This document shows positions 48,308 through 57,062 of a stretch of 64,000 nt of DNA, in pieces. The notes under the pieces were generated by a model. It made no database searches and was not told where the DNA came from. It saw only the letters and a program-made list of their open reading frames with translations. The stretch covers positions 1-64,000 of the forward strand of contig JAGIAT010000014.1 of assembly GCA_017744715.1 (NCBI GenBank), read 5' to 3'. Positions within the stretch are counted from its first letter, which is position 1; every line of letters begins with the position of its first letter. This DNA comes from Niabella sp. Its GTDB lineage: Bacteria; Bacteroidota; Bacteroidia; Chitinophagales; Chitinophagaceae. Made by a program: the position numbers and the translations under genes.

Positions 48308-49624
48308 ATGATATTAAAAATTCATAGCAAGAATGATCACCTGGCTGATATCCTTCATAAAAATCCACAAACAGACGAAGGTTTATATGCCAAATCTCTG
48401 AAATCGGGTATTGTGATCGGCAATGTGGTTTCTGCGCATCAGTATGAAGTTTTGTTCCAGGATATGGGTAACAGTTTCACAGAAGAAACCGGAAACCAAC
48501 TGGATTTTCAGAGTCTATGCAATCCACTGATCGTTTTAAACAGCTGCACGGAATTATTCGGTCACGTGCTGAAGGAAAAAACGGAGTATGAGGCTCAGGA
48601 AATGAAATGGCTGAACGGATTAACAAGAGGTCAGGTAGATACGCGGCCCTGTACCATCCAGGTTCCGGTATTTTATATCAATTCGAGCTGGTACCGCAAT
48701 GGTATTTTCCTTTTAGAAAGATATTTTAAAGGCATCGAGGTAAAACAGATCGTGGGCAACAATTTCAGCCTTATTATAAGCGGCGCCAGCCTGTTTGAAG
48801 CAATGAACCTGCTAAATCTTGTGGCATTGTTTACCCACCTGACCAATGTAGATGCGTTTAATACATTTATTGACGATTCTTTTGCGCAAAAATATTTGCG
48901 GGTGCTTACCAACCTGGAGCACGTTCCTTACTTTGTATTGTATCTGTTTATAAAGCGAGCTGTAAAGAACCAATCCCAATTTGCACTGGTAAAGCCTGTG
49001 TTAGAAGCCTACCTGGCACAATATGGAATAAGCGCCAATCTTACCAATGCGGATACGCAACGGTCAAGACTTGGATTTATTACAGAGGAAATCGGTATTG
49101 ATTATGCGATACTGGATATCGGATGTGGCGAATTTGCTTACTATAAGCGGCTCATGAATAAAGGCCTTGAGCATCGCTACTATGCGGTTGACCGGGATGA
49201 AAACCTGCGGCGCCTGGGAGCGAACATTATGAATCGTATGGATACTGATAACCTTTCGTTTTATACCAGTATTGATGAAGCGTATGTAAAAGAACGGGTA
49301 AATATCATAATAACGGAGGTAATAGAACATAATCCTCCGGAAGTGTCGGCCATATTAATAAAAAAAGCGTTGTCGTTCGATTTCAATAAGATCATTATCT
49401 CTACGCCCAACGCCGTATTTAATCAATTCTATTTTGAGAGCGGATTTCGCCATGAGGACCACCATTTTGAGTTCACCGGCGAAGAATTCCGCTTGTTTAT
49501 CGAATCGTGTACGGAGAACAGCAACGATATTCAGATTACCTACACACAGGTGGGCGATGAATTAAACGGCGTTTGCCCTACACAATTGGCCATTATAAAA
49601 AAACAGAAACAGCATGAAAAATAA
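48308..49624 (+). CDS. hen1: Bacterial Hen1 3'-terminal RNA ribose 2'-O-methyltransferase
   Basis: 438 residues. The N-terminal ~240 residues match the Hen1 ligase-activating domain by position (VFYINSSWYRNGIFLLERYFKG, LTNVDAFNTFIDDSFAQKYLRVLTNLEH). The C-terminal methyltransferase has SAM motif I AILDIGCGEF (Asp270) and the Hen1 metal set: Glu337, Glu340 and His341 in EVIEH plus His385 in EDHHFEF. It methylates the 2'-OH of a 3'-terminal ribose before ligation, which protects the repaired junction from recleavage. First gene of a three-gene operon; its last 11 bases overlap the ligase gene. Confidence 0.93.
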   Translation: MILKIHSKNDHLADILHKNPQTDEGLYAKSLKSGIVIGNVVSAHQYEVLFQDMGNSFTEETGNQLDFQSLCNPLIVLNSCTELFGHVLKEKTEYEAQEMKWLNGLTRGQVDTRPCTIQVPVFYINSSWYRNGIFLLERYFKGIEVKQIVGNNFSLIISGASLFEAMNLLNLVALFTHLTNVDAFNTFIDDSFAQKYLRVLTNLEHVPYFVLYLFIKRAVKNQSQFALVKPVLEAYLAQYGISANLTNADTQRSRLGFITEEIGIDYAILDIGCGEFAYYKRLMNKGLEHRYYAVDRDENLRRLGANIMNRMDTDNLSFYTSIDEAYVKERVNIIITEVIEHNPPEVSAILIKKALSFDFNKIIISTPNAVFNQFYFESGFRHEDHHFEFTGEEFRLFIESCTENSNDIQITYTQVGDELNGVCPTQLAIIKKQKQHEK

Positions 49625-50816
49625 TGATAAAATTCAGGAACTCAGAAAAATAAGATCAAGAATTGACTGGATGGCACAGCATAAGATCAACACCTTCTCT
49701 CCCACCATCGCCCCTGCACCAAAATCGGTTGAACGCAAGGAGATCGAAAGTATTTATGAAGGGCTTCGCTATTATGTACGGAATGGGGTACAGGATATCA
49801 TAGTACAAAGAAAATATATGGGCTCTTATTGCGACATCTATTTACACAAAAATGCAGATGATACCTATTTTGTAAGCCGGAACGGGCATAAAATAGAGCA
49901 CATCAATCTTACTGAAGCAAAAATGGCATGCGAAGCATTGTATGACCGGTTCGACTGGACAGATCTGGAAATTGTCATTATACAAGCGGAATTGCTTCCC
50001 TGGAATGTACTGGGAAAGGGATTGATTGAAAAAGAATTCGAAGGGTATTTAAATGCACATAAAGAACGCATGGCATTTTTACATGAATCCAGTCTAATGG
50101 ATAAAATTTTAAAAGTGAGATCGGGCGTTGCATATACGACATTTGAAAAGGACCGGAAGGAATTGAATACAGCAGGCTTTAAAATGAAATATCCGGCACA
50201 TATTGTTCGCCAGTACAATGCGTTACGTGATATTAACCTACCTGATATGGCACAATATACCGAAGGTATCAGCATTTTTGACAACCAGATCGCCCATTAC
50301 GGAAAGGAAGCAGCGCTGTATTTTAAACCGTTCAATATACTGAAAAAAATATATACCAATGGACTGGAAGAAATCCCCAACGACAATAGAACTTACCAGC
50401 TGATTAATGATGATGAAATGATGATGGTGCAAATAAATTCAGAGCAGGAAATAGCAGAAAAAGCGGCCTGTATTTATGAATGGTTTGCTTCCCTGAGGCA
50501 GGAAATGGAAGAAGGAATTGTGATAAAGCCCGTTAAAGCATTTGTTAAGGGGTTACCTCCGGCTTTCAAAGTACGAAACAACAATTACCTGACCATGATT
50601 TACGGCATCCATTTTCAGCATGAGCTGGAACGCCAGATCAAAAAGCGGAATATTCGTGGCAAATTAGCCTGCTCTATTAATGACTGGGCCATCAATCATC
50701 AATTGTTGTCGATCCCATACCGGGAAATTAACCCGGAAAATTATCATTATAAAAACCTGATGCTTGACCGGATCATGGAAGAAGAAACGGAAAGCCGGCT
50801 GGACCCAGCTTTGTAA
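49614..50816 (+). CDS. RNA ligase (Pnkp-ligase-like nucleotidyltransferase)
   Basis: 400 residues. Motif I Lys67-Tyr-Met-Gly-Ser (VQRKYMGSYCDIYL) gives the AMP-accepting Lys; ELLPW near 122 fits motif III/IIIa acidic; motif IV Glu300-Gly-Ile-Val-Ile-Lys305-Pro; motif V AFKVRN near 320. This is the ATP-dependent RNA/DNA ligase fold. KxMGS matches the ligase module of bacterial Pnkp, but here it stands alone without kinase or phosphatase. The C-terminal ~80 residues (HFQHELERQIKKRNIRGKLACSINDW) are helical. It overlaps hen1 by 11 bases and is followed by the kinase gene after 20 bases. Confidence 0.85.
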   Translation: MKNNDKIQELRKIRSRIDWMAQHKINTFSPTIAPAPKSVERKEIESIYEGLRYYVRNGVQDIIVQRKYMGSYCDIYLHKNADDTYFVSRNGHKIEHINLTEAKMACEALYDRFDWTDLEIVIIQAELLPWNVLGKGLIEKEFEGYLNAHKERMAFLHESSLMDKILKVRSGVAYTTFEKDRKELNTAGFKMKYPAHIVRQYNALRDINLPDMAQYTEGISIFDNQIAHYGKEAALYFKPFNILKKIYTNGLEEIPNDNRTYQLINDDEMMMVQINSEQEIAEKAACIYEWFASLRQEMEEGIVIKPVKAFVKGLPPAFKVRNNNYLTMIYGIHFQHELERQIKKRNIRGKLACSINDWAINHQLLSIPYREINPENYHYKNLMLDRIMEEETESRLDPAL

Positions 50817-50836
50817 AAATCCTTTAATTTTTTAGA

Positions 50837-51754
50837 ATGAAAAATAAAAACCCTCAATTATTAATACTCATAGGCGCACCCGGCAGCGGTAAGACCACTT
50901 TCGCAAAATACCACATACGTACACATATAAACTGGGTTCGTGTCTGCAGAGATGATTTCCGGGCCATGCAATTTTCACAAGCATTTCTATCTGATGAAAT
51001 GGAAGCGGCGGTTACAGCGATGATCGTTGCGGCTGTTGAAAAAATGCTGTTAAAGAAAATGAACGTGATTGTGGATGCTACGCATACCAAGGCGGAGTAC
51101 CTGGAGCAATATATAGTAGCTTTTAGACATTTGGCCGATATCTCGTTCAAGGTTTTTGACGTTCCTAAGGCGGAGCTTATGTATCGCTGTGAAAAGCGGG
51201 AAGCTGCCACCGGAAAATGGATACCGCCAAAGGCGATTACTCATCATGCAAGTGCGCTGGAGAAATTAAAAGCCGATTTTGATCTTTCTGCAAGATCCCA
51301 CCAGCGGATATGTAATACTGTTATGGAGCAGGACATAAATCTGCCCAGGGCGGTTATTTGTGACCTGGATGGAACCCTGGCTTTAATGGATGACCGGGAT
51401 CCTTTTGATGCTTCAGATTGTGAGAAAGACCGGTTGAACAAAGCAGTGGCCGACACCCTGGCTTTTTATCAACAGAACGGCCACCATATTCTATTGGTTT
51501 CGGGAAGAGAAGATAAGTACCAACAGCAAACACTGCGTTTTTTGGAAATGCATGCGATCCATTTCGATGCCCTGTGGATGCGTCCTTCCGGAAATTATAT
51601 TAAAGACAGCCTGTTAAAAAAAGAACTGTTTAAACAACAAATTGAAGGCAGGTATTATATTTCCCTGGTTCTTGATGACCGGGATCAGGTGGTGGATATG
51701 TGGAGGAAGGAGCTGCAGCTCCCCTGCTTTCAGGTCTTCTACGGTCAGTTTTAA
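50837..51754 (+). CDS. T4-Pnkp-like polynucleotide kinase / 3'-phosphatase
   Basis: 305 residues, two domains. N-terminal P-loop kinase: GAPGSGKTT (13-21), CRDDFR, and the lid region YRCEKREAATGKWIPP. C-terminal HAD phosphatase: Asp176 and Asp178 in ICDLDGTLA, motif II LLVSGRED, and motif III/IV KKELFKQ and LVLDDRDQVVDMW. This is the order of phage T4 Pnkp, which phosphorylates 5'-OH ends and removes 3'-phosphate or cyclic phosphate ends of cut tRNA. In known bacterial Pnkp/Hen1 systems the phosphatase is a metallophosphoesterase fused to the ligase, so the HAD-type here is a different solution. Last gene of the operon. Confidence 0.92.
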   Translation: MKNKNPQLLILIGAPGSGKTTFAKYHIRTHINWVRVCRDDFRAMQFSQAFLSDEMEAAVTAMIVAAVEKMLLKKMNVIVDATHTKAEYLEQYIVAFRHLADISFKVFDVPKAELMYRCEKREAATGKWIPPKAITHHASALEKLKADFDLSARSHQRICNTVMEQDINLPRAVICDLDGTLALMDDRDPFDASDCEKDRLNKAVADTLAFYQQNGHHILLVSGREDKYQQQTLRFLEMHAIHFDALWMRPSGNYIKDSLLKKELFKQQIEGRYYISLVLDDRDQVVDMWRKELQLPCFQVFYGQF

Positions 51755-51757
51755 AAT

Positions 51758-51797
51758 AAAGTACGTTCTGCGCTTCCGGCATGGAACGTACTTTTCT
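51758..51797 (+). terminator. RNA-repair operon terminator
   Basis: Perfect 11-bp stem AAAGTACGTTC / GAACGTACTTT with a 15-base loop, then TCTTAT. Short T tract but a strong stem, 4 bases past the kinase stop. It marks the downstream end of the operon. Confidence 0.75.
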
Positions 51798-51805
51798 TAT
51801 ATTTG
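51798..51805 (+). promoter_or_regulatory. -7 promoter element for serine hydrolase gene
   Basis: TATATTTG, exact TAnnTTTG match, 17 bases before the ATG at 51823. It supports the downstream start codon rather than the ATG at 51781 and shows that the hydrolase is not part of the RNA-repair operon. Confidence 0.6.
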
Positions 51806-51822
51806 TCAAAACCGGTTTATCA

Positions 51823-52722
51823 ATGACAAAATACATCCTGCTTGCAAGCCTGCTTTTTATATACACATCAGGGATTGCCCAAAAAGAAGATAAAAAATTA
51901 AAAGGATTGATTGAAAAAGCAGTCAGCGATTTTCATGGGGATATTGGGGTGTACGTGTACCATCTGAAAAAAAATAAAGCAGTGGCGGTGAATGCGGATA
52001 CCGTTTTTCCCACGGCCAGCATTGTAAAAGTGCCCATCCTGGCGGGTGTGTTTACCAAGATCGCGCAAAAGGAATTAAAACTCTCGCAGGAGTTTGTATA
52101 CGATGCCAAACGGGTATATGGCGGCTCGGGGCTCATGCAGTTTTATAAAGACAGCGCCCGTACAGATTTGTCTACCATGATCTCCCTGATGCTTACCTAC
52201 AGCGATAATGTAGCTTCCATCTGGCTGCAGGAACTGGCAGGCGGTGGCGCTGCCATCAATACCATCATGGATCAACTGGGACTGCCCAATACCAAGGTAA
52301 ACTCCCGGACAGCAGGCCGCCAGGACATCTGGAAGCAATACGGCTGGGGGCAAACCACACCCAAAGAAATGGCGCAGCTTTTTACCCTGATCCGGCAGGG
52401 CAAGGTGGTGGATGCCCGGCATTCGGATAAAATGTACCGCTATTTAAAAAACCAGTTCTATAACGGCCGCTCCTTATCGCAGCTTCCGGCTACGGTAAGC
52501 ACAATTTGCAAAACCGGTTCTGTAGATGATGCGCGCGGAGAAGTGGTGCTGGTAAACGCACCCGGCGGCGACATTGTTTTTTGCATCCTGACCAAAAACA
52601 ATAAAGACAAAAGCTGGACGGATACCAATGAAGCCGAAGTGTTGACCCGGAAGCTGGCGAATATTATCTGGAATTATTATGAGCACAAACATCCGTTTAC
52701 GGCTTTTGGAAAAATCGATTAG
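51823..52722 (+). CDS. Class A beta-lactamase-like serine hydrolase lacking the omega-loop Glu
   Basis: 299 residues from ATG 51823 with signal peptide ending GIAQ. Penicillin-binding fold motifs: Ser66-Ile-Val-Lys69, Ser127-Asp128-Asn129 and Lys230-Thr-Gly-Ser. The region where class A enzymes carry Glu166 (ExxLN) reads NSRTAGRQDIWKQYGWG with no matching Glu, so the normal deacylation residue seems absent. It may be a peptidase-type relative or a very slow lactamase. TTPKEMAQLF after the loop is typical of the family. Confidence 0.88.
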   Translation: MTKYILLASLLFIYTSGIAQKEDKKLKGLIEKAVSDFHGDIGVYVYHLKKNKAVAVNADTVFPTASIVKVPILAGVFTKIAQKELKLSQEFVYDAKRVYGGSGLMQFYKDSARTDLSTMISLMLTYSDNVASIWLQELAGGGAAINTIMDQLGLPNTKVNSRTAGRQDIWKQYGWGQTTPKEMAQLFTLIRQGKVVDARHSDKMYRYLKNQFYNGRSLSQLPATVSTICKTGSVDDARGEVVLVNAPGGDIVFCILTKNNKDKSWTDTNEAEVLTRKLANIIWNYYEHKHPFTAFGKID

Positions 52723-52843
52723 TTGTGTACATTGCCACAATTGAACATTGCTTCGAGAATTTGAGATATTTTAGCACTGCCGCAACCCATAAGAACAATA
52801 AAGACCTCGCTGTTTTCTGCGCCTCAGTGGCAAAAAAAAGAGC

Positions 52844-53215
52844 ATGTTCAACAAACTGAAAGAAAAAGTAAAAAAGCTAAAACGGGAGATCGTTCCGGTT
52901 TACTATGCCCTGCACGACAAGCGTACGCCGCTTATTGCAAAGCTGTTGGCGGCACTAACCGTTACTTACGTGTTAAGTCCCATTGATCTTATTCCTGATT
53001 TTATCCCTGTGCTGGGCCTGCTGGATGATCTGATCCTTGTACCGGTACTCATCCGGATAACCCTTAAACTAATACCGCCGGATCTGATTAACGAAATCCG
53101 GGCGAAGATCGATGCGAAACAAGAATTACCGGGCAAATGGTATTATGCGTTGCCTGTAATTGCTTTATATGCATATCTCTTGTTTGTGGTTGTCCGATAC
53201 TTTTTTCGCCATTGA
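52844..53215 (+). CDS. YkvA family (DUF1232) membrane protein
   Basis: 123 residues. DUF1232 core RTPLIAKLLAALTVTYVLSPIDLIPDFIPVLGLLDDLILVPVLI with the conserved SPIDLIPDFIP, then a C-terminal helix (YALPVIALYAYLLFVVVRYFF). Short basic N-terminus (LKEKVKKLKREI). Function unknown. A half copy of the CACTGAG-word repeat (GCGCCTCAGTGGC) lies just before the start. Confidence 0.92.
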   Translation: MFNKLKEKVKKLKREIVPVYYALHDKRTPLIAKLLAALTVTYVLSPIDLIPDFIPVLGLLDDLILVPVLIRITLKLIPPDLINEIRAKIDAKQELPGKWYYALPVIALYAYLLFVVVRYFFRH

Positions 53216-53375
53216 GCAGCCCCTGATAGTGCCTGTCTTAAACACCCCGTGCAAATGCCGTTTTTACACTGCTTCAGGTTCCACACATTGAAGTAGCTTT
53301 GTAAAAGCAACGGGCAATTTAATCCAGGATTGCCGGATGTACAGCGCATCGGCAAGCCTTTAAAATTTAGAACAT

Positions 53376-53774
53376 ATGAATCCTAAAAAGATATGGGCCA
53401 ATATGGCCGTAGACAACCTGGAGCGGACTACAGCGTTTTATACCCGGTTGGGATTTAAATCCAATGGTACTCCCAATAAAGAGTTGACCAGCTTTCTTGT
53501 TGGAGAAGATGGGTTTATTATACATTTTTTCTTAAAAGAGGCGCTCAAGCCCGGAATGAAAGGTGAAATAGCAGACAGCCAAACCTCAAACGAGATCATA
53601 TTCACACTTGCTGCCGGCAGCAGGAACCAGGTAGATGCATGGGCCGCTGAAGTAGCACAGGCCGGAGGAAAACTGGTATCTGCCCCGGAGGCATTTGGCA
53701 ACGGATATTATGGGTTTGTCTTCGCTGATCCGGATGGGCACAAATTCAATGTGTTTTATATGGAAGGGCTTTGA
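53376..53774 (+). CDS. VOC-family (glyoxalase-like) protein
   Basis: 132 residues, two betaalphabetabetabeta units. IWANMAVDNLERTTAFYTRLGFKSNG at the start and GNGYYGFVFADPDGHKFNVFYMEG at the end are typical of the vicinal-oxygen-chelate superfamily. Substrate cannot be told. Followed 36 bases later by an alpha/beta hydrolase gene. Confidence 0.92.
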   Translation: MNPKKIWANMAVDNLERTTAFYTRLGFKSNGTPNKELTSFLVGEDGFIIHFFLKEALKPGMKGEIADSQTSNEIIFTLAAGSRNQVDAWAAEVAQAGGKLVSAPEAFGNGYYGFVFADPDGHKFNVFYMEGL

Positions 53775-53810
53775 TCCGGAACTCCCCGGAGCAACACCGA
53801 TAAAAAAACA

Positions 53811-54671
53811 ATGTTCAAACAGGTTTTTTGCAGAACGGTAGCGGTGGATGGTGTGGATATTTTTTACCGCGAAGCCGGAGACCGGAATCATCCGTCGCTC
53901 CTGCTGCTGCATGGCTTTCCTTCTTCATCGGTCATGTTCAAAAATCTTATGATCGCGCTCGCTGATCAATTTCACCTGGTAGCTCCTGATTATCCCGGTT
54001 TTGGATTCAGCGCCTTTCCCGGCATAGATCATTTTGAATATACATTCAAAAACCTGTCGGCCTGTATCAACCGGTTTACAGAACGGATCAACCTCCACCG
54101 GTTTATTATATACCTGCATGACTATGGCTGCCCCATCGGGCTGCAGCTATGCCTGAACAATCCCGGGAAGATCCAGGGTATCATTGTTCAAAATGGCAAT
54201 ACCTATATGGAAGGCATCGGGCCGCAATGGGATGAAACCCGGGATTACTGGGAACATCCTACTGAGGAAAGAAAGAAAAAAGTAGCTGCATTCCTGAGCC
54301 TGGAAGGCACAAAGGAACAATATACAGCCGGACTTCCTCAGGAACTGCTTCCCCGCATCGGACCTGAAACCTGGACCCTCGACTGGGAGCGGATGAGCCG
54401 GCCTGGCAATATCGATATGCAGTTTGCATTAAACTGTGATTACAGAAACCATATAGCGTTATTTCCGGTATACCAGGCATATTTCCGCACACATATCCCC
54501 CCTGCCCTTGTTATATGGGGTCAATACGATGCCTTTTTTTGTGTGGAAGAAGCTGCCTGTTATAAAAGGGATCTGCCGGATGCACAGGTGCATATCCTTA
54601 AAGGAGGACACATGCTGTTGGAAACCAACTTCGATGAGGTGCTGAAGCTGATTCGTGCTTTTGGGTTTTAA
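53811..54671 (+). CDS. Alpha/beta hydrolase (haloalkane dehalogenase/epoxide hydrolase-like)
   Basis: 286 residues. Oxyanion-hole HGFPSSS (34-40), PDYPGFGFS, and nucleophile Asp104 in LHDYGCPIG, the Asp nucleophile of dehalogenases and epoxide hydrolases rather than Ser. The base His is in LKGGHMLLE. Cytosolic detoxification enzyme; substrate unknown. Probably co-transcribed with the VOC protein. Confidence 0.85.
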   Translation: MFKQVFCRTVAVDGVDIFYREAGDRNHPSLLLLHGFPSSSVMFKNLMIALADQFHLVAPDYPGFGFSAFPGIDHFEYTFKNLSACINRFTERINLHRFIIYLHDYGCPIGLQLCLNNPGKIQGIIVQNGNTYMEGIGPQWDETRDYWEHPTEERKKKVAAFLSLEGTKEQYTAGLPQELLPRIGPETWTLDWERMSRPGNIDMQFALNCDYRNHIALFPVYQAYFRTHIPPALVIWGQYDAFFCVEEAACYKRDLPDAQVHILKGGHMLLETNFDEVLKLIRAFGF

Positions 54672-54896
54672 AACACTTTATTTCCATGCCTATACTCTTT
54701 ACTCCATCTCGATCATGTATTTTCGGGCCGGGGAAACACAGCAAAAATTTGTCAGCTGATGTAAATCACATTCATTGATTTGGGGCTGTAACAGGTGATC
54801 ACCTTTTTTGTGTAACTTTATCAACCAGTAAATAAACCGATCCATTGCCATTTCTGCAGTCAGAAATAGATATCTTCATCATCAATATTCAACAAC

Positions 54897-55256
54897 ATGA
54901 ACAATGCAAATATTGAGCGGGTTTATAAAATGTCCTTTGCCGGTGTTTATCCGCTTTACATTCAAAAAGTAGAAAAGAAAGGCCGGACAAAGGAAGAAGT
55001 GGATACCATTATTTGCTGGCTGACCGGATATGACCGGCAAACATTGCAACGCCAGATTGATCATAAAACCAGTTTTGAGACCTTTTTTGCAGAAGCACCA
55101 CAGATTAACCCGAATGCTTCAAAGATCACCGGTGTCATCTGCGGTTACCGCGTAGAAGATATAGAAGCACCGCTGATGCAAAAGATTCGTTACCTGGACA
55201 AGCTGATCGACGAGCTGGCCAAAGGCAAGGCGATGGAGAAGATCCTGAGGAAATAA
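54897..55256 (+). CDS. DUF2200 protein
   Basis: 119 residues. [38 protein letters not shown] is the diagnostic DUF2200 start, with [28 protein letters not shown] and [18 protein letters not shown] after it. Single-domain, soluble, function unknown. Also found in Firmicutes. No operon partner. Confidence 0.93.
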   Translation: MNNANIERVYKMSFAGVYPLYIQKVEKKGRTKEEVDTIICWLTGYDRQTLQRQIDHKTSFETFFAEAPQINPNASKITGVICGYRVEDIEAPLMQKIRYLDKLIDELAKGKAMEKILRK

Positions 55257-55404
55257 GCACTAAGCGATAAAGGTGATCCCAGCCTAAGGTTGGAAAACAC
55301 CGCTGAGCAATCACGTTCAAGAGCGGTCATGGATTTTCTGGCAAAATGCAATAACTTTAGTGTTTGGAATAACGTGTTGCCTAACGCATTCAAAAAAATA
55401 AGCC

Positions 55405-55884
55405 ATGAAAAAATTCTGGTGGTGCAGCAGTCTGATCCTGGTTATGTTGGTTGCCGGCGTATTCTGGGGTACTTGGTTCACGCTTACACGCAGCCTGGAA
55501 ACCTTCCCTCCCGATCAATTTATACGGATCGGGAAAACGATCATCGATAATGTGGCTGTACCCATGCGGATCCTGATGCCCGCTACCCTGCTGGTACAGT
55601 TGCTGCTTTGTTTGGGCTTTTGGAAACAGAAACCGGCTCTCTATTTCTTTGCAGCCTCTTTTATTTTTATGATCATTTCCCTGCTGATTACCCTGATCGT
55701 AGAAGTGCCCATCGATAACCAGATCAAAACCTGGACAGCAACCACCATTCCCGGCAACTGGATGGCACTACGGGCAACCTGGAAAGAATTTCACTTTTTC
55801 AGAACCCTTACCAGTATACTAAGTTTTGTATTACTTACCATCCCCGTTTTGTTCCGGCACAGAAGCAGATCCCTTTACCGGTAA
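55405..55884 (+). CDS. DUF1772-like integral membrane protein
   Basis: 159 residues, four membrane helices (LILVMLVAGVFWGTWF, ILMPATLLVQLLLCLGF, LYFFAASFIFMIISLLITLIV, LTSILSFVLLTIPVLF). IDNQIKTWTATTIPGNW before the last helix is typical of DUF1772 (anthrone-oxygenase-like) proteins. Activity unknown. Confidence 0.85.
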   Translation: MKKFWWCSSLILVMLVAGVFWGTWFTLTRSLETFPPDQFIRIGKTIIDNVAVPMRILMPATLLVQLLLCLGFWKQKPALYFFAASFIFMIISLLITLIVEVPIDNQIKTWTATTIPGNWMALRATWKEFHFFRTLTSILSFVLLTIPVLFRHRSRSLYR

Positions 55885-56073
55885 CTATAGATGGTCATGG
55901 CTCAACGGCTGATGGAAAGAACTGACAACGGTAGGTCTTAAAAGGGTGGAGAAAAGGGACAGCCCGGGTATCCATATACCCGTAATTTCTGGTGAAGGCG
56001 GAAGATAGCATGAAGCGTATTTGTCCTACATTTGAGTTGTATACCGCATCACCAATCGCCTGATTTCAAGTTT

Positions 56074-56940
56074 ATGCTCAAGAACCTCAATCTTAAAACC
56101 TTCAATCTCTTCGATTATCTCAAAGAGCAGCAGCGGCAATACATGAGCGTACCGTACCTGCTGGCCGACAAAGACACCTACCGTGATGCCCGCGTGCGCT
56201 TTCCCTTCCGCACTTTTACCTATGGCATCGGCATCACTTATTCCGGCGGCGGCGATCAATTCCGGATCGGCAGTATGGATTACGAGGTCAAAGCCGGCAG
56301 CCTCACCACCATCGGCCCCGGTATCGTATCCCACTGGATGGGCGATTATACCGCGGTACACGACACGGTTTATTTTACCGAAGAATTGTTTTCCGATACG
56401 CTCCGGGTATCCTTTCTTAAATCGCTGCCCTTTTTTATGCCCGGTGGCAATCACGTTATTGCATTGCCTCCCGGGCAGGTAGCGGAGCTGGCCACCCTGT
56501 TTGGTACCATCAAAACCTTTAATAAGGATAAGGAGGTGATCGCCGGCCTGGTATATGCCCTGCTGATGCTCGTTAAAAAATACCATAACCTGCAGCATGG
56601 CGAGGCGCAGGCCGGCGGCTCGCACCAGGAGCAGCTGGCCGCCCGTTTTCGCCAGCTGCTGGCACAGCATTTTGCCACGCAGAAAGATGTCGGCTTTTAT
56701 GCAGCGCAGCTCCATATTACTCCCAAATACCTGAGCGAGGTTTTGCTGGCCCAGCTGGGTAAGCCCGCCAAGACGCTTATAGACGAATACATTGCTATGG
56801 AAGCCAAAAGCCTGCTGCGGCAAACCACTATGTCGGTACAGGAAATAGCCTATACCCTGGGTTATGAAGACGGCTCTTATTTTGCCAAAGCCTTTAGAAA
56901 ATGGGAAGGACTCACCCCTGCCGCCTATAAAAAGCTGTAA
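56074..56940 (+). CDS. AraC-family transcriptional regulator
   Basis: 288 residues from ATG 56074; an in-frame TTG at 56032 lies inside a TACATTTG promoter-like element (56027-56034). N-terminal cupin-like sensing domain (SVPYLLADKDTYRDARVRFPFRTFTYGI...AGSLTTIGPG), C-terminal two-HTH AraC domain (KDVGFYAAQLHITPKYLSEVLLAQLG, MSVQEIAYTLGYEDGSYFAKAFRKWEGLTPAAYK). Visibly GC-richer than neighbours. Probable regulator of the epoxide hydrolase gene 122 bases downstream. Confidence 0.93.
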   Translation: MLKNLNLKTFNLFDYLKEQQRQYMSVPYLLADKDTYRDARVRFPFRTFTYGIGITYSGGGDQFRIGSMDYEVKAGSLTTIGPGIVSHWMGDYTAVHDTVYFTEELFSDTLRVSFLKSLPFFMPGGNHVIALPPGQVAELATLFGTIKTFNKDKEVIAGLVYALLMLVKKYHNLQHGEAQAGGSHQEQLAARFRQLLAQHFATQKDVGFYAAQLHITPKYLSEVLLAQLGKPAKTLIDEYIAMEAKSLLRQTTMSVQEIAYTLGYEDGSYFAKAFRKWEGLTPAAYKKL

Positions 56941-57062
56941 GTAATATTTGCCCGCAGAAACCGAAAAAATGACCATTTTACCCGCCCTTTGCACCTGTCC
57001 GCATGGCCTTACCGGATGCATCTTTGCAGTGTTGATCCTTTAAAAACAATCAACAAAAAAAT

